This document shows, piece by piece, positions 46,917 to 55,213 of a stretch of DNA of 64,000 bases (positions within the stretch are counted from its first letter, which is position 1; the number at the start of each line of letters is the position of its first letter). The translations under genes and the position numbers were made by a program. The notes under the pieces are model-generated. The model was not told where the DNA came from. It worked only from the letters and a program-made list of their open reading frames with translations, and searched no databases. Source of the stretch: Hymenobacter sp. ISL-91 (GTDB lineage: Bacteria; Bacteroidota; Bacteroidia; Cytophagales; Hymenobacteraceae); assembly GCF_018613725.1 (NCBI RefSeq), contig NZ_JAGGPS010000009.1, forward strand, positions 62,001-126,000, read 5' to 3'.

Positions 46917-48590
46917 ATGACCACCACCGACACCACCCAGAAGCATCAGGCAACTCTCAATGCGGCCGTGGAAGCCCTGCACGGCCGCACGTTCTTTGCT
47001 GCCTTTCCCGAAAACCCTTCGCCCGAAATCTACGGTGCCGACGCCGACAAAGAAGGCCGTACCAGCTTCAAAGCCCACCGCGACCAACGCTTTACCGAGC
47101 TGCAGCAGGGCGAGCCCGCCGGCTGGGCCGGCCAGGAAGAGTCGCCCTACGAGCAGGCTTCGTTGGGCATCGAGTACCCGTACTACCAGCCCGAAACCCT
47201 GGTACAGAATGCTCAGGAGGTGTTTGGGCAGTGGCGCAAGCTGAAGCCGGCCGACCGCGCCGCGCTGCTGACCGAAACGCTGGAAGGCATGAAGGAGCGG
47301 TTCTTCGAAATTGCCTACGCCACCATGCACACCACCGGCCAGGCCTACATGATGTCGTTTCAGGCCAGCGGCCCGCACGCCGCCGACCGCGCCCTGGAGG
47401 CCATTGCCGCCGGCTACGAGGAGCAGACCCGCTTCCCCGAAGAAACCCGCTGGGAGAAGCCTATGGGCAAGTACAACATCACGCTGCACAAGACCTGGCG
47501 CGCCGTGCCTAAGGGCGTGGCCCTGGTTATTGGCTGCTCCACGTTCCCGACCTGGAACACGGTGCCCGGCATGTATGCCTCGCTGGTAACCGGCAACCCG
47601 GTCATCATCAAGCCCCACCCCAAGGCCGTGCTGCCCATTGCCATTGTAGTAGCCGAAGTGCAGAAGGTACTGGTGGCCCACGGCCTCGACCCGCGCATCT
47701 GCCAGCTGGCCGTGGATGCCAACGACCACCTGATTGCCAAGGATCTGGCCGAAAACCCTGCCGTGAAGCTCATCGACTACACCGGCGGCTCGGCCTTCGG
47801 CGAGTACATCGAAGGGCTGAAGGGCAAAACGGTGTTCACCGAGAAAACCGGCGTCAACTCCATCATCCTCGACTCCTGCGACGACCTCGATAAGGTAGCC
47901 CAGAACCTGGCTTTCTCGGTAAGCCTGTACTCGGGCCAGATGTGCACCGCGCCCCAGAACTTCTTTATCCCCGAAGGTGGCGTGAAAGTGGCCGGCGAGC
48001 AGGTACCTTACGAAGATGTGGTGCAGAAGCTGGCCGCCGCCGTAACCAGCCTGGCCCAGAACCCCAAGGCCGGCCCGCACGTGCTGGGCGCCATCCAGAG
48101 CACGGCCACCCAGGAGCGGGTGCGCGATTTGGCCCTGGAAGGCAGCCGCTCGGTGCTGGCCCACGGCACCATCGAAAACCCCGTGTTCCAGAACGCCCGC
48201 ACCTGCTCGACCAGCATTCACGAAGTCGAAGCCAGCCGCATCGAGCAGTTCAGCCAGGAGCTGTTCGGCCCGATCATGCTCGTTATCAAAACCCGCGACA
48301 CGCAGGAAAGCATCCGGCTGGCGGCCGACCTGGCCCGGGAGCACGGCGCCATTTCGTGCGGAGCCTACACCACCGATGCGGCCGTGAAGGAGCAGATTAT
48401 GGACGAGATGAGCCTGGCCGGCACGCCCGTCAGCTTCAACCTGACCGGCGGTATTTATGTGAACCAGAATGCGGGCTTCTCCGACTTCCACGTAACGGGC
48501 GGCAACCCCGCCGGCAACGCCTCGTTCACCAACCCCGAGTTCGTTATCAAGCGCTTCACCTGGGTAGGTTTTCGCGAACCAGTTGCTTAG
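46917..48590 (+). CDS. paaN: Phenylacetic acid degradation protein PaaN (aldehyde dehydrogenase family)
   Basis: The 557-aa product starts at ATG 46917, where homologous sequence begins; the frame open from 46842 is rejected. It belongs to the aldehyde dehydrogenase superfamily branch named PaaN. The catalytic cysteine is C343 (SGQMCTAPQNFF), NAD-binding IGCSTFPTWN and IIKPHPKAV are visible, and the usual Glu motif is replaced by TEKTGVNS. PaaN is linked to ring-cleavage product oxidation in phenylacetate catabolism. No paaA-K genes are in the window, so its substrate here is uncertain. A repeat-bounded hairpin follows. Confidence 0.85.
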   Translation: MTTTDTTQKHQATLNAAVEALHGRTFFAAFPENPSPEIYGADADKEGRTSFKAHRDQRFTELQQGEPAGWAGQEESPYEQASLGIEYPYYQPETLVQNAQEVFGQWRKLKPADRAALLTETLEGMKERFFEIAYATMHTTGQAYMMSFQASGPHAADRALEAIAAGYEEQTRFPEETRWEKPMGKYNITLHKTWRAVPKGVALVIGCSTFPTWNTVPGMYASLVTGNPVIIKPHPKAVLPIAIVVAEVQKVLVAHGLDPRICQLAVDANDHLIAKDLAENPAVKLIDYTGGSAFGEYIEGLKGKTVFTEKTGVNSIILDSCDDLDKVAQNLAFSVSLYSGQMCTAPQNFFIPEGGVKVAGEQVPYEDVVQKLAAAVTSLAQNPKAGPHVLGAIQSTATQERVRDLALEGSRSVLAHGTIENPVFQNARTCSTSIHEVEASRIEQFSQELFGPIMLVIKTRDTQESIRLAADLAREHGAISCGAYTTDAAVKEQIMDEMSLAGTPVSFNLTGGIYVNQNAGFSDFHVTGGNPAGNASFTNPEFVIKRFTWVGFREPVA

Positions 48591-48600
48591 TTATGGGCTG

Positions 48601-48685
48601 TTAGCTGAAAAACCAACAAGGCCCCGCGCTTAATCGAGTGCGGGGCCTTGTTCGTTTTTCAGCTAACAGCTAACAGCTAACAGCT
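48601..48685. terminator. Nested hairpin with 'GCTAACAGC' tail, between paaN and a lipoprotein gene
   Basis: An outer stem (48601-48613 with 48654-48666) surrounds an inner GC-rich stem (about 48617-48630 with 48637-48650) followed by GTTTTT. Three tandem AACAGCT units (about 48664-48685) extend to the stop of the convergent lipoprotein gene. Terminator function plus repeat family E. Confidence 0.75.
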
Positions 48686-48938
48686 ACTGCCGGGGCTTTT
48701 TGTATTTGTACTTTTTCGGCGCGTCCACCATTCGGAATTTCTGGGGGTCGTTGGCTTGCAAATCGATGCCCAGGCCGATAGGACTGCGGTTTTTGTAGGA
48801 GCGCGACTTGTCGTTGGAGCGTTTGACAGAGGTCGTGTTGAAGCGGGTAGGGCGCTCCATCAGCTTATCCTCGCTGGAACAGGAGGCGGAGCCTACCAGC
48901 AGTAAACCTAGGGCAGAGTTGAGTAACAGAATTTTCAT
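48684..48938 (-). CDS. Small lipoprotein (84 aa)
   Basis: MKILLLNSALGLLLVGSASC has a lipobox ending in Cys20. The mature 65 residues are strongly basic (KRSNDKSRSYKNRS, KKYKYKKP) with no recognised domain. Its C-terminal codons sit against the GCTAACAGC repeat. It lies 149 bp downstream of the LytTR gene on the same strand. Role unknown; the basic tail may contact peptidoglycan or LPS. Confidence 0.65.
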   Translation of the reverse strand: MKILLLNSALGLLLVGSASCSSEDKLMERPTRFNTTSVKRSNDKSRSYKNRSPIGLGIDLQANDPQKFRMVDAPKKYKYKKPRQ

Positions 48939-49086
48939 GGTGGGTGGGGCAGCTTGACAATTGATAACCGCGGCACCGGTAGCAATTTACTGCAGGTGCT
49001 CAGTTACTTATTTGTTCTTTGTACCCCAACCCGTCCCAAAAGGATACAGTTGCCATCGAATAATACCAAAAGTTCTTTTATAAGGC

Positions 49087-49830
49087 TTACAGACTGAGTA
49101 ATTCGCGGAAGCGCGCCGACTGCTGACGCGACACTTCCACCTCGGGGCCGCCGCGCAGCCTGATTTTGAGCGTGTTGCTAAACCAGGGTTCAATACTTTC
49201 CACCCATTTCAGGTTGATGATCTGCTGGCGGTTGGCCCGGAAAAACGTGCGCGCATCCAGCCGCTGCTCCAGGTGCTGCAAGGTGCGCGGAATCAGGGGG
49301 CGGTGGGTGTCGAAGTAGATTTGGGTGTAGCCGGCACTGATTTCGAACAGCCGTACCTCGCTCAGGCGCACAAACCAGCACTGCTCGCCGTCGCGCACAA
49401 ACACCTGGTCGTTTTCGGTTAAGGGGGTGGTCGCCGTTGCCTCGGCCGGGGCGGCCCCGGGGGCTGGGTTGAGGGGAGTGGTTACCTGGCCCTGTGCTTT
49501 GGCCAGGGCAGTGGCCAGCCGCTCGGTTTGCACGGGCTTCAGCAGGTAGTCGAGCGCGTTTACTTCGAACGCCCGCAGTGCGTACTCGTCGTAGGCCGTC
49601 GTGAAAATAACCTGGGGCGCAGCTTCCAGCGAAGCCAGCAGCTCAAAACCGGTTTCGCCGGGCATATGAATGTCGAGCAGCAGCAAATCGGGCTGCAGCG
49701 CGGCCAGCAGTTCGCGCGCCTCGGCGGCGTGGCGCGCCTCGCCTACCACTGTTATATCGGGGAAAGCGCCCAGCAGATGCCGTAGCTCGGTGCGGGCCAG
49801 CCGCGAATCATCGACGATAAGAGTTGTCAT
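49087..49830 (-). CDS. LytTR-family response regulator paired with LytS kinase
   Basis: The 247-aa product has a receiver domain with D53 (LLLDIHMPGETG) and K98 (DYLLKPV), an Ala/Pro linker (about 115-140) and a LytTR domain (about 145-247) with FRANRQQIINLKWV. It follows the sensor kinase gene by 23 bp on the same strand, forming a classical LytS/LytTR two-component pair. Targets are unknown; in Bacteroidota these often regulate their own neighbourhood, which here includes a DUF7010 protein and a secreted hydrolase. Confidence 0.94.
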   Translation of the reverse strand: MTTLIVDDSRLARTELRHLLGAFPDITVVGEARHAAEARELLAALQPDLLLLDIHMPGETGFELLASLEAAPQVIFTTAYDEYALRAFEVNALDYLLKPVQTERLATALAKAQGQVTTPLNPAPGAAPAEATATTPLTENDQVFVRDGEQCWFVRLSEVRLFEISAGYTQIYFDTHRPLIPRTLQHLEQRLDARTFFRANRQQIINLKWVESIEPWFSNTLKIRLRGGPEVEVSRQQSARFRELLSL

Positions 49831-49853
49831 ATTCTTCGATTAACGGATAGCAT

Positions 49854-50927
49854 TTAAGCGCCAATTTGCACCGGCAGCTGCAGATGAGCTACTACAGTGT
49901 TGGGGCAGTGCGGGTCGTTGCTGAGGTGCAGGTGGGCGGCGGGGCCGAAAAGCAGGGCCAGCCGCTCGCGGGCGTTGCGCAGCCCCACGCCCTCGTGGCC
50001 GGAAGTGGGGGCAAAACGGCCGGTATTGCGCACGCGCAGGTGCAGCGTGTTGGAGTCGTTGAGCTGGGCCGTGAGTTGGATGGTGCCGCCTTCGGGCCGG
50101 GGCGCGAGGCCGTGCTTGATGGCGTTTTCAACCAGCAGCTGCACCGTCATGGGCGGAATGAGAACGGGCAGGGCGACCGGGTCTACGTCGAGCGAGTAGC
50201 TCAGGCGCTCTTCGAGCTGCACCGCTTCAAGCTGCAGGTAGTGCTCCACAATTTCCAGCTCGCGGGCCAGCGGTACCTGCTCGGTGCTGTTGAGTTGGAT
50301 GGAGTAGCGTAGTAAGTCGGAGAGATGGGTAATCATGGCGCGGGCGCGGGCTGGGTCCTCCATCACCAGGGCCCGGATGTTGTTGAGCCCGTTGAACATG
50401 AAATGCGGATTGATTTGGGCCTTGAGCGTGCGCATTTCGGCCTCGCGCACGGCGGCCGTCAGCTTCCATTTATCTACTTCGGCCTGCCGCGAACGGCTGA
50501 GGTAGTACCAGCCAAAGTAGAAACCTTCCCAGAGCCAGAGCAATATATTGACGTTGAGCGCGTAGCCGATAAACTGCCCCCAGCCCTGAGGCTGCCCGGT
50601 TGGTGCCGGGCGCACCACCCACATAATCAGGGCCCAGATGATGACCTGGCTTAGCACCGACAGCAGCAGGTTGGCCACCAGCAGCCGCCCCAGCAGCGGC
50701 AGTGGCGCCAGCTGTGTCCAGCCCCGGGCCCGGATGTGGTAGCGCAATACGTGGGTCAGGCCCAGCAACGTAAGCACGATGACCAGGGTAATGGCCACCA
50801 TATCCCTGGAAAACCCGATGAAAGAGGAATAAGCCACCAAACTGAAGGCGGCGTAAAGCGTCCAGCCCACGGCCTGGCAGTACCAGTAGGCGCGGCTGGG
50901 GGCGGGCACGGCGGCGTAAGCGGGCAT
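49854..50927 (-). CDS. LytS/YehU-type sensor histidine kinase
   Basis: The 357-aa kinase has four predicted TM helices in residues 20-145 with no extracytoplasmic sensor domain, then a His_kinase domain. The phospho-accepting H175 is in QINPHFMFNGLNNI (HisKA_7TM/LytS type). The ATP-binding region contains LLVENAIKHGLAP and GVGLRNARERL. It phosphorylates the LytTR regulator encoded next. Signal reception is probably by the membrane helices themselves. Confidence 0.94.
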   Translation of the reverse strand: MPAYAAVPAPSRAYWYCQAVGWTLYAAFSLVAYSSFIGFSRDMVAITLVIVLTLLGLTHVLRYHIRARGWTQLAPLPLLGRLLVANLLLSVLSQVIIWALIMWVVRPAPTGQPQGWGQFIGYALNVNILLWLWEGFYFGWYYLSRSRQAEVDKWKLTAAVREAEMRTLKAQINPHFMFNGLNNIRALVMEDPARARAMITHLSDLLRYSIQLNSTEQVPLARELEIVEHYLQLEAVQLEERLSYSLDVDPVALPVLIPPMTVQLLVENAIKHGLAPRPEGGTIQLTAQLNDSNTLHLRVRNTGRFAPTSGHEGVGLRNARERLALLFGPAAHLHLSNDPHCPNTVVAHLQLPVQIGA

Positions 50928-50989
50928 GGCGTAATGGATGAAAGAAAGGGCTGACAGCCCATCAGGATCAGGCAGGAACTAGCTCGGAA

Positions 50990-51571
50990 TCAAGACGAAA
51001 CAGGCAGTATTGCGCGGTGTTGGAGGCGGCGCCAGCGCCACTGCAGTACCCCAATGGTAATGGCGTACAGCGCCACAATCAGCAGTGGCAGAACCACAAA
51101 GCGCTGGTTCGGAACCAGATACCAGGCTGCCAGCAGCAGGCCGGTGCGGGCCACGGCATGAAAGATACCTACCCAGTGCTGAATAATCCAGGACAGCGGC
51201 AGCCACATCAACCCCGTTAAAATGCCTACCGTAAGCGGCAGGGAAGTGTAATCGGTCTGGAAAAACGGAATGGCCACGGCGTATACCAGCAGGGCCATGG
51301 CCACGGTGTAAAAGAACAGGGCATCGAAGGGGTTTTTGGGCTGACCACGCCGGAAAAAATCTTCACCCGTGAATCGGGCCAGCAGCATGGCCAGATACAC
51401 AATGCTGCCCGTGGCCCCAAAAAGCACCCAGACGGCGGGTGTGGGCGGCAGCAGCCATCCGGCAGCGGCAACAACCAGCCAGGCAATGGCACCCGCCAGC
51501 GGCGTGGCCAGCATCCGGCGGCTGGTAAATTCGCGCCGGTGCTCTTCGAGAGAAATGGTGGGGGAGGTCAT
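50990..51571 (-). CDS. DUF7010-like membrane protein
   Basis: The 193-aa product starts at ATG 51571, 7 bp after the stop of the upstream hydrolase gene, suggesting coupled translation. It has about six TM helices. An N-terminal LEEHRREFTSRRMLATP and GEDFFRRGQPKNPFDALF loop resemble the DUF7010 family (recognised from memory, moderate certainty). No catalytic motif is visible. It lies 62 bp upstream of the LytS kinase gene and could be part of the same operon. Confidence 0.65.
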   Translation of the reverse strand: MTSPTISLEEHRREFTSRRMLATPLAGAIAWLVVAAAGWLLPPTPAVWVLFGATGSIVYLAMLLARFTGEDFFRRGQPKNPFDALFFYTVAMALLVYAVAIPFFQTDYTSLPLTVGILTGLMWLPLSWIIQHWVGIFHAVARTGLLLAAWYLVPNQRFVVLPLLIVALYAITIGVLQWRWRRLQHRAILPVSS

Positions 51572-51578
51572 CGGGCAG

Positions 51579-52517
51579 CTACTTTTTAACGGCTGCCAGA
51601 AACGCATCGGTCTGCTGGAAAAACCAGGCCGTATCGTCCCACATCAAAAAGTGGCGGCCCGCTTCCGACATCTCCACGCGGTGCTGGGGCAGGGCGGCGT
51701 ACTGGCGCTCGAAAATGGCCTTGGTGCTTTCCTTGGTCGAGCCGTACTGCTTGTAGGCGGCCCAGGCCCCGAGCACCAGCACCGGCTGCTTTATGCGGCC
51801 CAGCTCGGCGCGCAAATCGGTGGTATACAGGTCGTACATGGCCTGGCCCACGGTGGCGGGGTCGGAGGCCACGCTCCAGCGGGTGGCCTGGCTGATGCGG
51901 GCGGTGTCCGTCATCATGGTAGCCGACATCTGGCGGGCCATGGCAACAGGCATTTGGCCGGTCATCTGCTGGCGCATGCTGGCCGCCATCGGCCGGGCCA
52001 TGGCCACAGTCATATCGGGGTTCTGCATGGCGGCCAGAAACGGCAGTGAATCCACGATTACCAGCGGCCCCAGGGCCTCGGGGCGGGTGGTGCTTAGCCA
52101 CAGGGCCATAAAGCCGCCCAAGCTGTGCCCCACCACCGCCGGCTTGTTCAGCTTTTGGGTTTGGATGTAGGTCAGCAGCTGGTCGCGCACGTTGCGCAGC
52201 AGCGAATCGGTGCGGGCCGGAGCTGCCGCGCCGCCGAAGCCAGCCAGACTGACGATGTGGCACCGGTACTGCTTCTGGTAGCGGGCCACTGTTTCGTCCC
52301 ACACCGCGCCGGGGCAGGTCAGGCCCGGAATCAGCAGCATGGGCGCGCCCTTGCCCACCACCCGCACTGTAAAGTTGGGGTGCGCGGCCGGGTCATCGGC
52401 TATGGTGGCGCTAGTAAGAATGGGAGCCGAACCTGGGGCGGCGGCGGCAGGCAGGGCAGTGGCGGCCAGCAGCAGGACGGCAGCAGCAAAGGGGCGCAGG
52501 GTGGTAGGGAATTTCAT
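51579..52517 (-). CDS. Secreted alpha/beta hydrolase with methionine-striped lid
   Basis: The 312-aa product has a signal peptide (to about residue 27, AAAAPGS), the oxyanion region LLIPGLTCPG and the nucleophile S132 in GHSLGG. A likely catalytic histidine is in AGRHFLMWD near residue 290. The lid between about 160 and 205 has methionines at 169, 173, 177, 181, 185, 189, 193, 197 and 201, a strict four-residue spacing. It is periplasmic or secreted; substrate unknown. It precedes the DUF7010 gene by 7 bp. Confidence 0.88.
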   Translation of the reverse strand: MKFPTTLRPFAAAVLLLAATALPAAAAPGSAPILTSATIADDPAAHPNFTVRVVGKGAPMLLIPGLTCPGAVWDETVARYQKQYRCHIVSLAGFGGAAAPARTDSLLRNVRDQLLTYIQTQKLNKPAVVGHSLGGFMALWLSTTRPEALGPLVIVDSLPFLAAMQNPDMTVAMARPMAASMRQQMTGQMPVAMARQMSATMMTDTARISQATRWSVASDPATVGQAMYDLYTTDLRAELGRIKQPVLVLGAWAAYKQYGSTKESTKAIFERQYAALPQHRVEMSEAGRHFLMWDDTAWFFQQTDAFLAAVKK

Positions 52518-52652
52518 AAGGCGAAGGGGTAGAGAGTTGGAGTAGATGCTGTAAACCTACTGCGCCCCAAGCGCCTATGAAACCACTTTTCCGCGAACGG
52601 TCAATCGGACCGCCGAACGGCTAGACGGGCCAGCCGAATGGCACCGGCGCTT

Positions 52653-52982
52653 TTACAGCAGCTCGCGCAAATCCTGCCGCAGGTTCTCCACGCCGCGCCG
52701 AATTTCCTCCCACACGCCCTTTTCGGAATCAGCCGGAGCCGCCGCTGCATCGGTGGGCGAGGCGGCTGTAGCCTGGCCGAGCTTCTCGAGCAGGCGGGCG
52801 CGCTTGGCCTCCAGAGCCTCGGCGTGCTGCTGGTAGGTGGCCGTGGAGCCGGCCACGGTGGCGTGGGCGCGCCGGTGCAGAGTCTGGATTTTGGTGTCGA
52901 GCTCATCGAGGGCCCGCTGCAGGTCGGCGGCACTCAGGTGGGCCGGAACGCGGATATGGTCGGGGTCGGGAACGGTAGCCAT
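52653..52982 (-). CDS. Small helical/coiled-coil hypothetical protein
   Basis: The 109-aa product from ATG 52982 has an acidic N-terminus and a helical heptad-like region (LSAADLQRALDELDTKIQTL to LEAKRARLLEKLG). An Ala/Pro linker follows, and the C-terminus is amphipathic (WEEIRRGVENLRQDLREL). There is no signal peptide or TM helix. The overlapping frame at 52601-52933 has coding-unlike composition and is a shadow. It lies 86 bp after the 183-aa gene on the same strand. No family recognised. Confidence 0.6.
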   Translation of the reverse strand: MATVPDPDHIRVPAHLSAADLQRALDELDTKIQTLHRRAHATVAGSTATYQQHAEALEAKRARLLEKLGQATAASPTDAAAAPADSEKGVWEEIRRGVENLRQDLRELL

Positions 52983-53068
52983 GGTCAGAGAATAAGGGGT
53001 GAAATCGGGACACGACCAGAAGGGCCGGCCTCTACTAAAGAAACGATGGTTCTTCGCCGAAGTTACTT

Positions 53069-53620
53069 TCAGGCATCACCCCACAACAGCGGTACCCCCA
53101 GCTCGCGGGCCAGCGGAGCAGCGGCCGAGGCGTAAAGCAGCCCCAGCAGCTCGGTTGCCGCGGGCGCGTACTCGATGCGGTAGTCCTCGTGCAGCTTGCC
53201 AATGGATTTGAGCACCTCGTGGGTGCGGCGCACCAGGTGCTGGAGCAGCGGCTGAGTGGGGCCATGCAGGCGGGCCGTGGCCCCGGGCTGTTCGCGCAGC
53301 ACGTTGGTCAGCAGCCGCAGCGTTAGCTCGATTTCGCCGTGGGTGTCGCCCGTTATTTTGGCGTGGTAGGCCAGCCGCTGCTGCAGCTGCCGCACAATAT
53401 GCAGCAGGTCGTTGGGCGTTTGGTGGAAGCCGCGCACCGGGTCATCTACCTGCTGCTGCAGCGCCTCGCGGCGGCTCTCCAGCGCATCGTCGCCCTCCAA
53501 CAGCCGAAACGCCAGCTGCTCCAGAAGCACAGCATCTTTGGCTACCAGCTTCGCGAGCAGCTGGTCTTTTTCTTTGGCAGGCAGGGCCAGCAGGGCTTTG
53601 CGCAGGTCGGGGGAGAGCAT
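53069..53620 (-). CDS. Helical hypothetical protein (183 aa)
   Basis: The product is all-alpha and soluble. Its N-terminus LRKALLALPAKEKDQLLAKLVAKD is a repeated-leucine region that reads like a Bacteroidota conserved protein family, but I cannot name it. Later segments include LLHIVRQLQQRLAYHAKITGD and VLKSIGKLHEDYRIEYAP. It lies 62 bp downstream of the gene that is split by the IS element, and upstream of the 109-aa coiled-coil gene, so the three were probably one operon before the insertion. Confidence 0.6.
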   Translation of the reverse strand: MLSPDLRKALLALPAKEKDQLLAKLVAKDAVLLEQLAFRLLEGDDALESRREALQQQVDDPVRGFHQTPNDLLHIVRQLQQRLAYHAKITGDTHGEIELTLRLLTNVLREQPGATARLHGPTQPLLQHLVRRTHEVLKSIGKLHEDYRIEYAPAATELLGLLYASAAAPLARELGVPLLWGDA

Positions 53621-53682
53621 ATTTATTTGAGCTGTTAGCTTAAAGCTATTAGCCTATTGTTCTTGATAAGACACCGGCCAAC

Positions 53683-53963
53683 TCAACCAGCCCACCAGCC
53701 CCGCCCGAGCCGGTAAACAGATACGGCACCTAGTAGCAGCAGGAGCAGCGTGGAATTGCGCCAGCCGGGGGTGAGGAGTGGGGCAAGTTGGTCGTACCAG
53801 GGAGAAGGGGGAGCACCCACATAGCCACACATTAGAATAGGGGGAACTTGACTCAATTCGCCATTTACCAGTGTAGGCTTGGGCTTAGACGTAACTGTGT
53901 ATATCGTAGTTGGCTCGTGGAGAACGTCTACCCAATATACATTAGCATTGATACCATCGAACC
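53683..53963 (-). pseudogene. C-terminal part of the IS-split membrane protein gene
   Basis: The minus strand reads RFDGINANVYWVDVLHEPTT onward and ends with a TM helix (STLLLLLLGAVSVYRLG) and TGA at 53683. The frame is open without a start codon up to the IS end at 53964. Joining it to 55214-55430 restores a single 165-codon frame (217 + 281 = 498 bases). The fragment has no own start and is probably not expressed. Confidence 0.7.
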
Positions 53964-53993
53964 TGGGGTGGTCCAGTAAGAACGGACAGTGAG

Positions 53994-54863
53994 CTAAGAT
54001 AGGTTGATTTTTAGGTCGTGTTCGAATTGGTGGGGCGAGCGGTAGCCCAGGGCGGAGTGGCGGCGGTCGAGGTTAAAGTAGGTGTCGAGGTAGTGGGCCA
54101 CTTCGAGACGGGCTTCTTCGAGCGAGGCAAAGGCGGTACCGGGGGGCAGCAGTTCGGTTTTGAGCGTGCTCCAGCCGGCTTCAGCTTGGGCGTTGTCGTA
54201 GGGATTGCCCGGCCGGCTGAAGCTGGCAAGGGCTCCGGCTTGGGCGATGCGGGCGCGACAGGCCGCGCTGGTGTACTGGCTGCCGCGGTCGGCGTGGATG
54301 ATGAGCCCCGGCGCGGGCTGGCGTAGCGTCAGGGCTTGTTCCAGCGCGTGGAGTACCAGTTCGGTCGGCATGTGGGCGCCCAGGTGCCAGCCGACGACCC
54401 GCCGGGAGCAGGCATCACGCCACGTGGCCAGGTAGCACCAGCGCCCGCCCACCAAGGGCAGATACGTAATGTCGCCGACCCAGACCTGGTCCGGGGCGGT
54501 GGGGGCCGGCTGGCCCAGCAGCCGGTTCTCGGCCACCACGGCCGCCGGGTCAGCCACCGTCGTGCGCGGCCGGTGCGGGCGGGTGCTCAAGGCCCGCAGC
54601 CCGTGCCGGCGCAGCCAAGTGCGCAACGCGTAGCGGCCCACGGCATGGCCTTCGGCGTGTAACTCGGCCCGCAGCCGCCGGGTACCGTAGCGTCGGGCGT
54701 GGCGCGTAAAGGCCGCTTGCGCCGCCACTTGCCAGGGCGCTGGCGCGGCGGCCGGCCGGTGCCGCCACTGATAATACCCGGCCGGGCTCACGGCCAGCAC
54801 CTGGCAGAGCAGTTGCACGGGTCACGGCTCGGTGCAGACGGCGATAAAGGCGTAGCGGCTCAT
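53994..54863 (-). pseudogene. IS3 transposase orfB with in-frame stop
   Basis: From ATG 54863 (MSRYAFIAVCTEP) the frame meets TGA at 54822-54824 and then continues PVQLLCQVL and the full rve integrase core to 53994. The DDE residues are in QVWVGDITYLP, IIHADRGSQYTS and NAQAEAGWSTLK. IS3 orfB proteins normally read through this point, so the TGA is a nonsense codon (for example from CGA). The GTG at 54818 could restart translation of 274 aa lacking the N-terminus and the orfA fusion. Reads like a decayed transposase. Confidence 0.8.
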
Positions 54864-55162
54864 GACTGAGGCGGTTGGGAAAAGATGGTCACGACTTTTT
54901 TTAAAATATCGCGCTCCATTTCTACGCGTTTTAGCGCCGCACGCAGCTGCTTGATTTCGTCGCGCTCGGCGCTACTAGGCACGGCGGCTTCCAAGGCTTG
55001 GCGTTGCCAGCGCCCCAGCAGCGCCGGCGAAATGCCCTGCGCACGCGCCACGTCGCTTTGCCGGGCACCGGCCGCTACTTGGCGCACGCACTCAACCTTG
55101 AAGGTCGGCGTGTATTTCTTACGGGTGGCAGGCAAGCCGCCAGGATTCGATTTTTCAGTCAT
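54860..55162 (-). CDS. IS3 transposase orfA (HTH)
   Basis: The 100-aa product has an N-terminal helix-turn-helix (YTPTFKVECVRQVAAGARQS, then DVARAQGISPALLGRW) and a leucine-zipper-like C-terminus (IKQLRAALKRVEMERDILKK). A slippery A AAA AAA G heptamer at 54895-54902 (minus strand) lies in its last codons, the usual site of the -1 frameshift that makes the OrfAB transposase. Its TGA overlaps the orfB ATG. Confidence 0.9.
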   Translation of the reverse strand: MTEKSNPGGLPATRKKYTPTFKVECVRQVAAGARQSDVARAQGISPALLGRWQRQALEAAVPSSAERDEIKQLRAALKRVEMERDILKKVVTIFSQPPQS

Positions 55163-55213
55163 GGGCAGCGAAAGTTAAGACTTCGCGCTGTCCGTTTTAG
55201 CTAGACCACCTCA

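Larger units (their letters stand above)
53964..55213 (-). mobile_element. IS3-family insertion sequence, 1,250 bp
   Basis: The element has orfA and orfB on the minus strand and imperfect terminal inverted repeats of about 26 bp: TGGGGTGGTCCAGTAAGAAC at the left end and TGAGGTGGTCTAGCTAAAAC at the right end, each followed by GGACAG. Ends starting TG are standard for IS3. No 3-4 bp target duplication is evident (ACC left, GCT right). It interrupts a membrane-protein gene. The premature stop in orfB suggests it can no longer move by itself. Confidence 0.88.

Noticed and set aside
46905-48491. 528-codon minus-strand open frame opposite paaN
   Set aside because: Shadow of the paaN codon pattern; no homology signal in the translation.
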